From Gordoniibacillus chartarius (GTDB taxonomy: Bacteria > Bacillota > Bacilli > Paenibacillales > NBRC-103111): a stretch of DNA of 64,000 bases. Below, in pieces: positions 1 through 8,419 of the stretch. Position 1 is the stretch's first letter, and each line of letters begins with the position of its first letter. The position numbers were made by a program, and so were the translations under genes. The notes under the pieces were generated by a model, which had not been told where the DNA came from, did not search any database, and saw nothing but the letters and a program-made list of their open reading frames with translations. The stretch lies in contig NZ_JBHLWN010000049.1 in NCBI RefSeq assembly GCF_042432825.1, forward strand, positions 1-64,000, written 5' to 3'.

Positions 1-46
1 CAGCATACAGGAGGCGCTTTTTCTTTTCAAACCGCAAATTAATTCA

Positions 47-1027
47 TTACAGGAATAGCTCTTTATAAAAATGCTCTAATGTGAGAGCTCCTTTTCCTTC
101 GATGGATTCTAATGCGTTTTTAACCAAGTTGAAAAAGGCTTTGAGAATCAGATTCTTTTTTCCAACAAATTGCTTGTCCCGATCGCGGAAAATCTTCGTT
201 ACCTTTATATCGTAAAGTTTTTCCTGAAATAAAAAAATCAATGATTCCAATTCTGAACAAAGACTAATGGAGACGTTGGGTTCATCGTCTAAATCCGGTT
301 TCGCAACCTGTAGTAAATTATTCAACGTCCTAATTGCGTTATCCAATTCTTCTACGATTATGGGAAAATAAAGGTGATCGATTTGTTTTTGCATAAGCTG
401 AACGAAACCTTTAACGGTGGTTAATGGATTTCTAACTTCATGAGCAATCCCGGCGGCCATCTGTCCGATTGAGGACAGTTTTTCCGCTGCTGATAACCGC
501 CTTTCAGTGGCCTTCCGTTTTGTACTATCCAGCACTCTTAATTGAATAAGCATGTCGCCACCGAGATAATACGGTGCAGCCGCGGCGACAACGTCAATGG
601 ATTCGCCATCGCTTCGGATCATTTTTTGCTCAATTAATTTCATTTCAGACGCTTCGGTACTTTTTATTTGGGCAAACTGCTCATTACAAATCCCGTGATA
701 ATCGGGATGTAAGAAACGGTTGATATCAACCCCGATAATTTCATCGGGATAAGACAAACCGAGGAGATTAAAGCCAGTTTGGTTTACATAGATGACCTTC
801 CGGTTTTGAAGCAAGAAAATAGCCTCGAGAGAATATTTAAGCAATTGATCATAATCCAAATCCGATTTTCCAAACATGTTAGCCAAAATATCGCACTCCC
901 GTCTGTCTATCACAATATTGCGACGTAGTAGTTCATTTCTTATTTGTTTAATAAATTCCTCGTCTAAATCTTCCTCCATTGAATTGTAATATGCTTCAAG
1001 CAGCTGCTGATCAGTAATGCTTCGCAT
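47..1027 (-). CDS. Sda-like domain + PAS + histidine-kinase DHp protein, catalytic domain truncated
   Basis: Residues 1-40 resemble Sda, the small inhibitor of sporulation kinase KinA (start MRSITDQQLLEAYYNSMEED); Leu21 and Phe25, which correspond to functionally important Sda residues, fall at the same positions. A PAS domain follows at about residues 60-170, then a kinase dimerisation/phosphoacceptor domain with the H-box GIAHEVRNPLTTVKGF (His about 196). The N-box NLVKNALES is present, but the protein stops about 20 residues later, so the G1/G2 ATP-lid motifs of the HATPase domain are missing. It should be phosphorylatable but not itself a kinase. Start ATG 1027 has GGAGGG 7 bases upstream. 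No membrane segment. It lies left of the conjugation genes; whether it is inside the element is uncertain. Family calls are strong; the effect on Spo0A phosphorelay is inferred. Confidence 0.75.
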   Translation of the reverse strand: MRSITDQQLLEAYYNSMEEDLDEEFIKQIRNELLRRNIVIDRRECDILANMFGKSDLDYDQLLKYSLEAIFLLQNRKVIYVNQTGFNLLGLSYPDEIIGVDINRFLHPDYHGICNEQFAQIKSTEASEMKLIEQKMIRSDGESIDVVAAAAPYYLGGDMLIQLRVLDSTKRKATERRLSAAEKLSSIGQMAAGIAHEVRNPLTTVKGFVQLMQKQIDHLYFPIIVEELDNAIRTLNNLLQVAKPDLDDEPNVSISLCSELESLIFLFQEKLYDIKVTKIFRDRDKQFVGKKNLILKAFFNLVKNALESIEGKGALTLEHFYKELFL

Positions 1028-1478
1028 AATATGCCCTCCACCCTTTCCGATTTTAACACTTCTTTAAACGAGTATAATACAAGAAAAGGAGGCATCTAGG
1101 CGAAATGAAACATTTACCAACATTATTGTGCCTTCACATAAAAATTGTCAAACATTTCATTTAATTGCGTTAATTATGCTCATCTAGGTTTTTCCTATCA
1201 TATAGTAAAATGCGAGCATGATTTATAGATTTCCCCATTGTCTCTTTACGTTTACTCAAATACAACTATCAACCTCGTCATTTCCTATTTTAATTAACAT
1301 TAGTCCTTTATCCAAGTTCACAACCATCCAACGCAATCCGATTTTTTCCTGAAGTTGTGCTCCAGTGTTAAATCTAACCTTACTGTCGCCGCACTCTTAC
1401 ATGATCGCATAGAACCGCTGGTTCTCTGGACATTGTCAAGCGGCTGGCCACAAGATGACCAGCCGTTTGCTACATTTG
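1028..1478. other. Intergenic region between the kinase-like gene and virB4
   Basis: No convincing gene. A consensus TATAAT lies at 1073-1078 on the plus strand, followed by AAAGGAGG and a 19-codon ORF from ATG 1105, too short to call. At 1441-1465 there is an inverted repeat (CGGCTGG / CCAGCCG) just after the virB4 stop; it lacks a good U-tract on the virB4 strand, so it is at best a weak terminator. The rest is AT-rich with nothing recognisable. Confidence 0.4.
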
Positions 1479-3806
1479 TTATTGCTCTCCAGGTTTCGTT
1501 GTCATCAGTCGATACAACTTCGTATGTCTCGGGAACTTGTCGGTAAACGGTACAAGGGAGCTTCCTACCTTCATGAGTCCATTTCCTGCGTCTACATTCG
1601 TGATATAGGAGAGTTGCAGATCCGAAATGTTAAGCAGTTCGGCAAGCTCCATCCGGTCGGTGCTGGCCTGATTCAGCATGACAATGAATTCGCTGTTCGC
1701 CAGCATCGTGCGGGCTGTATGGCTTTGAAGCAAATCATCCACGTTTTGCGTGATACCCGTACAAAAAGCGCCATACTTTCGGACACGCTTCCAAAGCGTG
1801 AACAGAAAGTTGGCGCTGTATTCATGCTGAAACAGAAGATAGATTTCGTCGATAAAAATAAATGTATTTTTTCCTTTGGCCCGATTTTGCGTAATTCGGT
1901 TCAGGATACTGTCCAAAACGACCAGCATGCCGATCGGAAGAAGCTGTTTACCGAGGTCGTGGATATCGTAACAGATGAGCCGATTATGAACATTGACGTT
2001 GGTCGGCTTGGCGAACGTGTTCAAACTGCCAGAGGTAAACAGTTCGATCGCGAGTGCAATGTCCTGCGCCTCCGACTCCGCTTGCTTGAGCAGCTCCGCA
2101 CGAAAGTCTTGGAGCGTCGGCGGTTGCCCTTTATAGTTGCTCTGTAAATACTTCCGGTATACGCTAGCGGTGCAGCGATCAATGAGCGACTTTTCCTTGG
2201 CTCCCAGTTGATATCCGCCAATCAACTGTTCACAGAGCGAGAGGACAAACTCCGATTTGAGAATGATGGGGTTCGCTCCGTCGCCATATTGCCGGTTCAT
2301 ATCCATCGCGTTGATATGGTTGGGTGATGTGGCGGAAATATGAATCGTTTCGCCTCCCAATGCGTTCACCAGGGCAGAGTACTCCCGTTCCGGATCGATC
2401 AGGATAATATCGTCGTCTCCTGCCAATACCTGGTTGACAATTTCCCGTTTCGCGGTAAAACTTTTGCCGGAACCGGATACGCCAAGGATGAAGCTGTTTC
2501 CGTTTAGCAATTGCTTGCGGTTGGCTACAATCATGTTTTTGCTTATCACATTTTGCCCATAATAAATGCCGCCCGGATGCATGATTTCCTGCGCCCGAAA
2601 CGGAATAAAGACAGCCGTGCTTTCCGTCGTCAAAGTCCGCAATGCGTGTACCTTTCGCAATCCGTATGGCAGCACCGTATTCAGACCGTCCATTTGTTGA
2701 TAGGTCAACGTGGAGAACTGGCACAAATGCTTGCGTGCAGTTGTGAGCAGCGCTTCCGTATCATTATCAAGCTGTTCCTTACTGTCCGCAACATGGACCA
2801 TCGTTAATAGACCGAACATCATCCGCTGATCTCGTGTAGTTAGGTCGTTCAGAAATTCTTTGCTCTCTTTGCGTTGCTGCTCCATATCGTAAGGAACCAC
2901 AGCCGAAAAGTTGTTGTTCCGGTTTTGCCGCCGCTGCCAATTCGTGATGTTCGTCTCCACGCCGAGCAAACGGTTCTCTACCTCGCGAACGGCCTCATCG
3001 GTTGGAATCGGAATAATATCCAATGACAAAAGCAAATTCCGATTCAGGTCGCAAAGTTCCGATACCATGCTATCCTTTATATAGCTGGCGTATTCTCGTA
3101 AAAAAATGACGCGGCCAAAATAGTTCCCCATCCGAAAGTGATCCTTTTCAAACTCGAACGTATCCGGGCAAATGTAATCCTTGAAATCATGCCCTTTGCG
3201 CATCGTTTCGGAAAGGTCGAACCGAAAATCAGCTTCCTCGCCGATCCGAAAGAAATCATGGAAAATGCGCAGCCGATCGATCGCATCCAGTTCGATGCAT
3301 TTGGAACCGAGACGGGAAAAATGAGACATCAGTTCGGTGCCGACCCTCGCAAAGTATTGACGGGCTTCCTCTACATTTTTCTTTACCACGGATATGGTAA
3401 TGTACTTTTCCTGAATCGTCCCATTTGCGCCAGTGGCCTTAGCGAGAAGCATCTCGTTATACTCCTCACGGTACGTATCGAGATGATCCTGTCGGAGCGG
3501 AATGAGAATCGAGCCCTCGAAATCCGCCCGATTCAAACGCCGGTTATGAATCGTAATCTTCGTGGTCGCTCCGCTGTCAAAGGAATTGAGCAGTTCGGAA
3601 TAGGACAAAAACATCGTTTCCTTATCTTCCCTGGACGCGACGGCGTAGTTGATATCCTCGAACCTATACGATTTGGAGAACTTGTTGCCAACAAAAAAAA
3701 TCCCGTCCGGCCAAAGGGCACGAATCGGGATGACTTGCTGTACGCCTTTCGGTATGGTAAATCGCTCCTTGTCCTGCTTGATGATGCGTCTGAGCGTTTT
3801 AATCAC
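1479..3806 (-). CDS. virB4: VirB4-family conjugation ATPase
   Basis: Cytoplasmic ATPase that powers the type IV secretion channel. The 775-residue length is typical. The Walker A motif GVSGSGKSFTAKRE is near residue 444 and the Walker B stretch NTFIFIDEIYLLF near 650; the late motif GAFCTGITQNVDDLL is also typical of VirB4/TraE of Gram-positive conjugative elements. The N-terminal half is the expected VirB4 N-domain. It overlaps the upstream PrgI gene by 8 bases, so the two are translationally coupled. It is the last gene of the leftward T4SS block. In related Bacillota elements a peptidoglycan hydrolase usually follows; none is seen here. Confidence 0.93.
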   Translation of the reverse strand: MIKTLRRIIKQDKERFTIPKGVQQVIPIRALWPDGIFFVGNKFSKSYRFEDINYAVASREDKETMFLSYSELLNSFDSGATTKITIHNRRLNRADFEGSILIPLRQDHLDTYREEYNEMLLAKATGANGTIQEKYITISVVKKNVEEARQYFARVGTELMSHFSRLGSKCIELDAIDRLRIFHDFFRIGEEADFRFDLSETMRKGHDFKDYICPDTFEFEKDHFRMGNYFGRVIFLREYASYIKDSMVSELCDLNRNLLLSLDIIPIPTDEAVREVENRLLGVETNITNWQRRQNRNNNFSAVVPYDMEQQRKESKEFLNDLTTRDQRMMFGLLTMVHVADSKEQLDNDTEALLTTARKHLCQFSTLTYQQMDGLNTVLPYGLRKVHALRTLTTESTAVFIPFRAQEIMHPGGIYYGQNVISKNMIVANRKQLLNGNSFILGVSGSGKSFTAKREIVNQVLAGDDDIILIDPEREYSALVNALGGETIHISATSPNHINAMDMNRQYGDGANPIILKSEFVLSLCEQLIGGYQLGAKEKSLIDRCTASVYRKYLQSNYKGQPPTLQDFRAELLKQAESEAQDIALAIELFTSGSLNTFAKPTNVNVHNRLICYDIHDLGKQLLPIGMLVVLDSILNRITQNRAKGKNTFIFIDEIYLLFQHEYSANFLFTLWKRVRKYGAFCTGITQNVDDLLQSHTARTMLANSEFIVMLNQASTDRMELAELLNISDLQLSYITNVDAGNGLMKVGSSLVPFTDKFPRHTKLYRLMTTKPGEQ

Positions 3807-4164
3807 GGCGCTTCATCCTTTCCTGCTCATGATGCTGCATGCTCTTTTTCAGCGCTTCAACGTAGATGTTAGTAGAGTAGAAGACAAACCGCCTCGGCAA
3901 CAGAAATTCCGATTTTACATACGCCCAAAGCAATTGCTCGGCCGTCATGCCGTGATATTTGATAAAACCCAAGGCTGCGCAGGGCGCTGCTCCCAAAACG
4001 CACATCCAACTGAGCGTTTCCAGACCAAAGCGGCCGCGCAGTCCGAAGTATAGGCCGATAGCCACAACGACTGCCAGGACAGAAAAAAAGAACTGCCGCA
4101 AGGACAGTCCAAAGAATAAGCTTTCCGTATAATCCCGGATTTCCCGGTTGATTTTCACTTCCAT
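3799..4164 (-). CDS. PrgI-family T4SS inner-membrane protein (VirB3-like)
   Basis: Small membrane protein of 121 residues with a short cytoplasmic N-terminus (MEVKINREIRDYTESLFFG), two transmembrane segments at about residues 22-65, and a cytoplasmic tail. This order, and its position directly upstream of and overlapping virB4, match the PrgI family, the VirB3 counterpart of Gram-positive conjugation systems. ATG 4164 is preceded by TTGGAGGATT. The motif SLRQFFFSV is typical of the family. Confidence 0.85.
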   Translation of the reverse strand: MEVKINREIRDYTESLFFGLSLRQFFFSVLAVVVAIGLYFGLRGRFGLETLSWMCVLGAAPCAALGFIKYHGMTAEQLLWAYVKSEFLLPRRFVFYSTNIYVEALKKSMQHHEQERMKRRD

Positions 4165-4188
4165 TTGAATCCTCCAATCTTCGATTGG

Positions 4189-4545
4189 CTATAGCTCTCC
4201 CTCAGCCTCCGTTTGTCCCGATTTGGGCTCCGACTTTTTCAAAGCTGCCAACATTTCGTCACCGGATGGAAGGGGATCGGTCAACAGCGCAAGTACAATC
4301 TGAGCGCCGTCCCGCATCCCTTGCAAATACAAGTGCTCGTTTTCAATCGCCCGCGTGAAATGAGCCTTTTCCTCCCATTCCATAAACTCCGGCATCTGCG
4401 TCTTGTCAACACCTTTAAACATCGCTTGGAAGGCTTTGTACTCTTCTTTGCGTCGGGCGTACAACTCGGGATGGCGTTCGATCCGGGCAGAAATGTAGTC
4501 CAGCCGCTGCTGAATCGCGGTTTGAAACCAAGATGGAAACTCCAC
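4189..4545 (-). CDS. Conserved-looking hypothetical protein of the T4SS block
   Basis: Soluble, charged protein of about 118 residues with no signal peptide or membrane segment; not assigned to a family. I prefer GTG 4545 (product beginning EFPSWFQTAIQ after the start residue) because AAGGGGGTGA lies 6-7 bases before it; the longest frame would begin at GTG 4575, which has no Shine-Dalgarno sequence. It lies between the Spo0E-like gene and prgI in the same direction, so it is probably co-transcribed with the T4SS genes. Confidence 0.6.
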   Translation of the reverse strand: MEFPSWFQTAIQQRLDYISARIERHPELYARRKEEYKAFQAMFKGVDKTQMPEFMEWEEKAHFTRAIENEHLYLQGMRDGAQIVLALLTDPLPSGDEMLAALKKSEPKSGQTEAEGEL

Positions 4546-4576
4546 TGACTTCACCCCCTTCTTGCTTGAGCGCACA

Positions 4577-4762
4577 CTAGCGCAACTGATGCTCTCGTCC
4601 GGTCTTCTTGTGGTGTAAATGGACGATCAATTCGTCCACCTTCCGGCTTTGAGCCTGAACCGCCTCATTCTTGAACAGAGGAATTCCCTGTTCGAGGGAT
4701 TTTTCCCCCAGTTCGTTCAACTTCCTTCTTTCTTCCTCTAATTGACCTATCAAACGTGTCAT
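4577..4762 (-). CDS. Spo0E-like small protein (possible aspartyl-phosphate phosphatase)
   Basis: A 61-residue protein predicted to form two helices: MTRLIGQLEEERRKLNELG, then a turn, then SRKVDELIVHLHHKK. This is the size and layout of Spo0E-family phosphatases, whose signature is SQELD followed by LI; here it reads SRKVDELI, so the key Asp and flanking residues are kept but the rest is changed. Spo0E proteins remove phosphate from Spo0A~P and delay sporulation. ATG 4762 has GGGAGG upstream. First gene of the leftward block behind the operator at 4832-4883. The match rests on a short motif, so moderate confidence. Confidence 0.5.
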   Translation of the reverse strand: MTRLIGQLEEERRKLNELGEKSLEQGIPLFKNEAVQAQSRKVDELIVHLHHKKTGREHQLR

Positions 4763-4831
4763 CGGTCAGCCTCCCAGTGCGTCTTCATTGAGCGGCGTTC
4801 CTGGTTGTCTGATTAATTGATTACCTCTCAA

Positions 4832-4883
4832 TTTTAATGCGATAATCGGTTTATTTCATTTTAATGCGATATTCGCATTAAAA
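4832..4883. promoter_or_regulatory. Palindromic operator pair between the XRE gene and the T4SS block
   Basis: Positions 4859-4883 form a palindrome with 11-base arms (TTTTAATGCGA / TCGCATTAAAA) around TAT. A second, imperfect copy begins at 4832 (TTTTAATGCGATAATCG), 27 bases away. They lie in the 170-base divergent gap between the rightward XRE gene and the leftward Spo0E-like/T4SS genes, where a repressor controlling both directions would bind. A TACAAT at 4900-4905 could be the -10 of the XRE promoter. Binding by the adjacent XRE protein is inferred. Confidence 0.6.
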
Positions 4884-4932
4884 CAATGATGCACTCACGT
4901 ACAATTTGATTTGTATTGTGAGGTGCATACTA

Positions 4933-5184
4933 TTGAAACATCGAAAAGAACCGCCAGGTGACAAAAATATTATTGGCGCAAGAGTTGTTGCTATCCGCAA
5001 GGCAAAGGGAATGAAGCAGAAGGAGTTTCTCGCCAGACTGCAAACGGCTGGTCTCGATATCAGTCCGACAAGCCTTTCGCGTCTCGAAGGGCAGAATCGG
5101 CTTGTCCAAGACTATGAAGTTGTCGCGATTGCCAAAGCGCTGGAAGTTTCCCTTCGCGAATTGTTGGGCGAAGGGACTGAATAA
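4933..5184 (+). CDS. XRE-family helix-turn-helix regulator
   Basis: DNA-binding regulator of 83 residues with the Cro/CI-type helix-turn-helix: GARVVAIRKAKGMKQKEF, then ISPTSLSRLEGQNR, then VVAIAKALEVSLRELLG. I start it at TTG 4933, which has GTGAGGTG 7 bases upstream, rather than ATG 4906, which has no ribosome binding site. It is the only clear rightward gene in the element up to about 46 kb, sits beside two palindromic operator copies, and probably represses the conjugation genes and itself. Confidence 0.85.
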   Translation: MKHRKEPPGDKNIIGARVVAIRKAKGMKQKEFLARLQTAGLDISPTSLSRLEGQNRLVQDYEVVAIAKALEVSLRELLGEGTE

Positions 5185-5218
5185 TCGACCTGGGAGCGAC
5201 GGTAATCATTTCCCTTAC

Positions 5219-6058
5219 TCACAGCCCCATCATTTCCCGCACCACTCGGTCCGCCATTTTCACCGTACCGACGAGGACGAGCATATTAAAAATTAACTCT
5301 CCGATATACGTCCATACCATCGTCACCGCACCCGCGCTTTCATCGACCGCTGGAGGCGCGGAGGCGAAGGCGGAATAGATGATGCAGGCAAGCACGATGA
5401 CCGCCCCCTCCATGCAAGCGGCCGCGTACCCTTTCAGAAACGACTTGCCGATATTTTGGCTTGGCTCTCCGGCAAAAGCGGACAGCGGAACGGGAGCAAT
5501 TGCCGTATAAATATAGATGCGAAAAAAACGTCCGTACACCGACAGAATCATCACAAAAGATAGCACCGTGATGAATAGACTTCCCAGAAGAGTGACCACC
5601 CACAGCGGAATGCTTTGCCAAAAGCCGACATCTTCGATCGCTTTTGCGATGGTGTTCGGCAGGGCTATGGCTTCCGTCTTTCCAAACCCGAAGCGTCCCA
5701 ACATTGTCGAGATGATGCCCTGAACGATCGTAAACAACGCCATCATTAGCTCCAGTCCGTAGGTGACGACCGCTTTAGCTAGCACAAAGCGGATAAACAA
5801 CTTGACGGCGAGCTCCGGCCTTTTCATCTCGGCAAAACTGCCGGTCGTCTTCACCACACCGATCACAAAAAACAAGACCAATAGCGCAAGTCCCGTCGCC
5901 TGCAACGCGCCATGAATGTCAGTAATGACGCGCCACACGCCGCCGCCCTTAAAATCGACCGGCGACTGGGTAACGAGCTGCCAGATTTCGTTCATTTTAT
6001 CATTCCATGTATCGAGTGCATTTTCAAGGTTGTCGGCAATCCAACTGTTTTTAGCCAA
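5219..6058 (-). CDS. VirB6/TrbL-like polytopic T4SS membrane protein
   Basis: Membrane protein of 279 residues with about six hydrophobic segments (for example ATGLALLVLFFVIGVV, WVVTLLGSLFITVLSFVMI, IYTAIAPVPLSAFAG, GELIFNMLVLVGTVKM). The segment FFRIYIYTAIAPVPLSAFAG followed by SFLKGYAA is characteristic of the VirB6/TrbL-like channel proteins of Gram-positive conjugative elements. It lies between the XRE gene and the VirB2-like gene in the usual T4SS order. Function in the inner-membrane channel is from family knowledge. Confidence 0.78.
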   Translation of the reverse strand: MAKNSWIADNLENALDTWNDKMNEIWQLVTQSPVDFKGGGVWRVITDIHGALQATGLALLVLFFVIGVVKTTGSFAEMKRPELAVKLFIRFVLAKAVVTYGLELMMALFTIVQGIISTMLGRFGFGKTEAIALPNTIAKAIEDVGFWQSIPLWVVTLLGSLFITVLSFVMILSVYGRFFRIYIYTAIAPVPLSAFAGEPSQNIGKSFLKGYAAACMEGAVIVLACIIYSAFASAPPAVDESAGAVTMVWTYIGELIFNMLVLVGTVKMADRVVREMMGL

Positions 6059-6124
6059 ATTCCCACCCCTCTCTGTAAACAGGGGAAACAGACATATCGT
6101 CTGTCCCCCTCATTAATGCTCCAT

Positions 6125-6424
6125 TTATCCGGCAATCAGGGTAAGAATTTCTTTCGTAAACGTAATAATGACCCCGCCGGCGAGCGTCAGAAATCCGTTC
6201 GCCCGCTGGGAAGGGTCGTGGGACTTGAGCGACAATCCGATCTGGACAATGCCGAACCCGAGAATAAGCATGCCGATCGCCCGAATTAAACCGAAAATGA
6301 AGCTGGACAAATTATTAACCGTCGTCATCGGGTCGCCATTGGCGTAAGCGGTGGAGACGAACATAGTTCCCATTAAGATCAGCATGATATAGATCGAAAA
6401 CAACCTTTTCATTTTGAAATTCAA
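6125..6424 (-). CDS. Maff2/VirB2-like small membrane protein (putative conjugation pilin)
   Basis: A 99-residue protein with an N-terminal signal-like segment (FSIYIMLILMGTMFVSTAYA) and two further hydrophobic helices separated by a short polar loop (SLKSHDPSQRANG), ending in FLTLAGGVIITFTKEIL. This two-helix hairpin with a loop rich in N, Q and G is the Maff2/VirB2-type arrangement. Start TTG 6424 has GGAGTGA about 6 bases upstream; ATG 6412 is an alternative. It lies directly between virD4 and the VirB6-like gene. Confidence 0.7.
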   Translation of the reverse strand: MNFKMKRLFSIYIMLILMGTMFVSTAYANGDPMTTVNNLSSFIFGLIRAIGMLILGFGIVQIGLSLKSHDPSQRANGFLTLAGGVIITFTKEILTLIAG

Positions 6425-6430
6425 ATCCCA

Positions 6431-8200
6431 TCACTCCCCTCGTAAAAATAGCGATTCAATTTCTTCCTCCGACAAAAGCTCGTAATCTCCGTTTTCATCC
6501 AGCGTCACGGTTCGCCAATCGAGTGCAAGATCAGTACCCCCATGCTGGTAGGGAAGACCTTTGCCATCTGTCGTAAGCGATACATGAGGATGCTTGAGCA
6601 AATCGTACTTGTCATCCTGAACCGGGCGCTCGCCGCGAATAAAGAGCAGGGCATACCGGTTGTCGAGGAGCCGCACCTCATCGGGCGTCATCAAGTCTCG
6701 GCCGGACAACTGATAATTGATCGAATAGCTGCCGCTGCGTCCCTTACTTTGGCCGTATGTGTTCGTGTCAATCGTTTCCTTGCCGAGCAACTCCGAGACG
6801 TATTTGTGGGTGGACTGTTCATTGCCGCCCAGGTACAAAAACACGTCGCAATTCCCTGCGATCGATTCCCATGAATCCTTATAAAGCGCTTTGAGCTGCG
6901 CCAAATTTTGCAGGATGATGGAAACCGAAATTTCGCGGCTGCGCATCGTCGAGAGCAGCTTGTCAAATTCATCGGGTAAGGCGACGTTGGCAAACTCGTC
7001 CATCACAAAATGTACGTGCACCGGTAGGCGTCCACCGTGCCGGTAATCGGCTTCGTACATCAGGCATTGAAAAAGCTGGGTGTAAAGCATCCCGACGATG
7101 AAGTTGAAACTGCTGTCGTTGTCGGGAATGACGGCAAACAACGCCGTCTTCTTTTCACCCATGGCAGGCAGTTCCATCTCATCGACCAGGCTCATTCCGG
7201 CGATCGAATGCAAGTTAAACTTCTCCAGCCGAACGCCGAGGCCAATCAAGATCGATTTGGCGGTTTTACCCGCCGCCAGTTTGAAGATGTTGTACTGTTT
7301 GACCGCCAAATGTTCCGGGTCACGCATGGCCAGCCGTTCGAACAACTCATCCAACGGACTTTGATACGTTTCATCTTCTTCACGTACCTCCGCGGCAGCG
7401 ATCATCTCCATCACCATTGGAAAGTTTCGCTCTTCCGGCGGCGCTTCATAGAGCAAATACAATATGAGTGCCTCCAGCAGTGCCGTTTCGGATCGTTCCC
7501 AGAACGGGTCGTTCGTATTGCTCCCTTTCGGCGTCGTATTGCGAATCAGGTTCGTGACCAGTTTTAGCACGTCTTTGTCGTCCTGCAAATAAGCGAACGG
7601 GTTATAACCATGGGAACGATGCGGATTGATCAGGTCGAGCACCTTGATGTCATACCCTTTTGCTTTAAGCAGATGCCCGGTATCGCGCAAGATTTCGCCT
7701 TTCGGGTCGAGAACGACGAACGATGTGTTCGCCTGCATCACGTTCGGCTTGGCGTAAAACCGTGTTTTGCCAGAACCGGAACCTCCTACAACGAGCACAT
7801 TCAAATTACGGCGATGCTTGCGTCCGTCCAATCCAATGCACACCTGCTGAGTCAAAATTTTGTTTTTCTTCGGCTCTTTGCTGCGATATTTGGCGCATAC
7901 GGTTTTCGCTCGGCCCCAGCGAGCACTTCCGTGCTCTTCCCGTCGTCGATAGTTTCGCGGGGAGGCCAAAAAAACTCCGACACAGAGCCCATAGGCCAGA
8001 CTAAAAACGAGCAAGCAGCGCGGTGTATCGTCTACCCACTGAATATCGAATGGATGGTTGATCGCCGCGCTGAGATGCTCCAATATCGCCGGCAGCCCCC
8101 CGGAAAGTGCAGGAGCGGTCAGCAATGCCGTCCATAGGACGGGAATAAAAAAAACCGCAAAGAGTATCAAGCTACTCCTTACGGTTTCAACGCGCCTCAT
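6431..8200 (-). CDS. virD4: VirD4/TraG-family type IV coupling protein
   Basis: Hexameric ATPase that brings the relaxase-DNA complex to the secretion channel. Two N-terminal membrane helices (SSLILFAVFFIPVLWTALL and LVFSLAYGLCVGVFLA) are followed by Walker A VVGGSGSGKTRFY near residue 140, the substrate motif VLDPKGEILRDTG, and Walker B VHFVMDEFANVALPDE near residue 400; QNLAQLKALY is also typical. I choose ATG 8200 because GGAG precedes it by about 5 bases; the upstream extension to 8269 overlaps the preceding gene and is not needed. About 589 residues. Confidence 0.93.
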   Translation of the reverse strand: MRRVETVRSSLILFAVFFIPVLWTALLTAPALSGGLPAILEHLSAAINHPFDIQWVDDTPRCLLVFSLAYGLCVGVFLASPRNYRRREEHGSARWGRAKTVCAKYRSKEPKKNKILTQQVCIGLDGRKHRRNLNVLVVGGSGSGKTRFYAKPNVMQANTSFVVLDPKGEILRDTGHLLKAKGYDIKVLDLINPHRSHGYNPFAYLQDDKDVLKLVTNLIRNTTPKGSNTNDPFWERSETALLEALILYLLYEAPPEERNFPMVMEMIAAAEVREEDETYQSPLDELFERLAMRDPEHLAVKQYNIFKLAAGKTAKSILIGLGVRLEKFNLHSIAGMSLVDEMELPAMGEKKTALFAVIPDNDSSFNFIVGMLYTQLFQCLMYEADYRHGGRLPVHVHFVMDEFANVALPDEFDKLLSTMRSREISVSIILQNLAQLKALYKDSWESIAGNCDVFLYLGGNEQSTHKYVSELLGKETIDTNTYGQSKGRSGSYSINYQLSGRDLMTPDEVRLLDNRYALLFIRGERPVQDDKYDLLKHPHVSLTTDGKGLPYQHGGTDLALDWRTVTLDENGDYELLSEEEIESLFLRGE

Positions 8201-8384
8201 GGTGACTCCGGCGTTTATTTTTTTGAATGGGGGCATCAATCGTTTTGAGCAACAATTCATCGACGGCATCGGTGGGGCGCTTCTCGCCGATTAAATCATT
8301 CCGCAGCGCATTCAGCGCATGCACCACAATGCCATGCTCGTAATGATCCAGACAAAGAACCCGTTCTTCTTCCCTCACAGGCAT
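8187..8384 (-). CDS. Small conserved ICE protein of unknown function
   Basis: About 65 residues from ATG 8384, preceded by GGGAGGGA; a TTG at 8417 would add 11 residues. The sequence HYEHGIVVHALNALRNDL followed by RPTDAVDELLLK is of a kind I associate with short proteins directly upstream of coupling-protein genes in Bacillota conjugative elements. Soluble, no known domain. It overlaps virD4 by 14 bases, suggesting translational coupling. Confidence 0.6.
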   Translation of the reverse strand: MPVREEERVLCLDHYEHGIVVHALNALRNDLIGEKRPTDAVDELLLKTIDAPIQKNKRRSHHEAR

Positions 8385-8419
8385 TCCCTCCCAAAGAAAA
8401 ATAGCACATGACGACAAGC

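Noticed and set aside
1105..1164. 19-codon plus-strand ORF after a TATAAT and AAAGGAGG
   Set aside because: The Shine-Dalgarno-to-start distance is too long, the -10 is too close to the SD, and the peptide resembles no known signal peptide.
2230..2724. 164-codon leftward ORF inside virB4
   Set aside because: It lies in another frame of a strongly conserved ATPase gene and has no ribosome binding site or recognisable motif.
3138..3872. 244-codon plus-strand ORF
   Set aside because: Antisense to virB4 and prgI; composition is that of a reverse-frame shadow.
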